DNA of 64,000 bases, from NCBI GenBank assembly GCA_013399305.1, contig VXAI01000157.1, positions 1,096,002-1,160,001 of the forward strand. Direction: 5' to 3'. The notes beneath the pieces were generated by a model. That model had not been told where the DNA came from. It was given only the letters and a program-made list of their open reading frames with translations, and searched no databases. Below are positions 63,906 through 64,000 of the stretch, in pieces. Position numbers and translations under genes: made by a program. The DNA comes from Rostratula benghalensis. Its lineage: Eukaryota; Chordata; Aves; Charadriiformes; Rostratulidae. Each line of letters begins with the position of its first letter. Within the stretch, counting starts at the first letter, position 1.

Positions 63906-64000
63906 TTCTTTTCTTTTCTTTTCTTTTCTTTTCTTTTCTTTTCTTTTCTTTTCTTTTCTTTTCTTTTCTTTTCTTTTCTTTTCTTTTCTTTTCTTTTCTT
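63906..64000 (+). repeat. (TTCTT)n pentanucleotide array, cut by window end
   Basis: Nineteen uninterrupted TTCTT units fill the last 95 bases and run out of the window. One strand is pure purine (AAGAA). Perfect identity suggests recent expansion and likely length polymorphism; array length in assemblies of such sequence is often unreliable. Confidence 0.98.

Noticed and set aside
1..64000. tRNA, rRNA, CRISPR array, prokaryotic operon or multi-gene system
   Set aside because: Nothing of these kinds was seen. The window is ordinary vertebrate intronic and intergenic DNA with LINE remnants.

Overview
This looks like avian nuclear DNA. It has several 5'-truncated CR1 LINE retrotransposons with the octamer 3' tails typical of bird CR1 (ATTCTGTG-type repeats), AT-rich introns, simple repeats, and no bacterial-style gene packing. 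Only one host protein-coding gene could be recognised. Two short exons at 13.80 and 14.51 kb on the + strand encode the C-terminus of COMMD10, a Commander/CCC complex subunit. The window therefore starts inside a COMMD10 intron, passes its last two coding exons and 3' UTR, and then covers about 49 kb of downstream DNA with no recognisable host coding exon.

Layout. 1-13,795: a large COMMD10 intron holding an internal CR1 fragment (about 2.7-3.2 kb), a compound (TG)n(AG)n microsatellite (11.8 kb) and a CpG-containing, possibly conserved block near 10.0-10.5 kb. 13,796-14,546: the last two coding exons, followed by a putative 3' UTR with AATAAA at 14,920. 19,430 to about 22,665: a long minus-strand CR1 whose endonuclease half is still a 468-codon open frame, while the reverse transcriptase half carries a nonsense mutation and frameshifts. 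Further upstream it keeps a decayed piece of ORF1. 27.3-28.5 kb: two short CR1 3' ends of different subfamilies, head to head. 33.4 and 36.2 kb: two MIR-like ancient SINE remnants. 46.0-47.1 kb: a very old, heavily decayed L3/CR1-like LINE on the + strand. 58.1-59.0 kb: another minus-strand CR1 of a different subfamily. 63.9 kb to the window end: an uninterrupted pentanucleotide (TTCTT)n array that runs out of the window.

In mammals the gene beyond the 3' end of COMMD10 is SEMA6A, separated by a large gap. If that synteny holds here, the long non-coding right-hand part would be its regulatory neighbourhood. Several AT-rich, homeodomain-site-rich stretches (about 41.6-42.1, 47.8-48.2, 48.7-49.0, 62.3-62.6 and 63.2-63.5 kb) look like candidate conserved non-coding elements. 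That is a visual impression only and needs alignment to other genomes. No new multi-gene system was found. Most of the long open frames, on both strands, are chance frames in GC-richer DNA or pieces of CR1.
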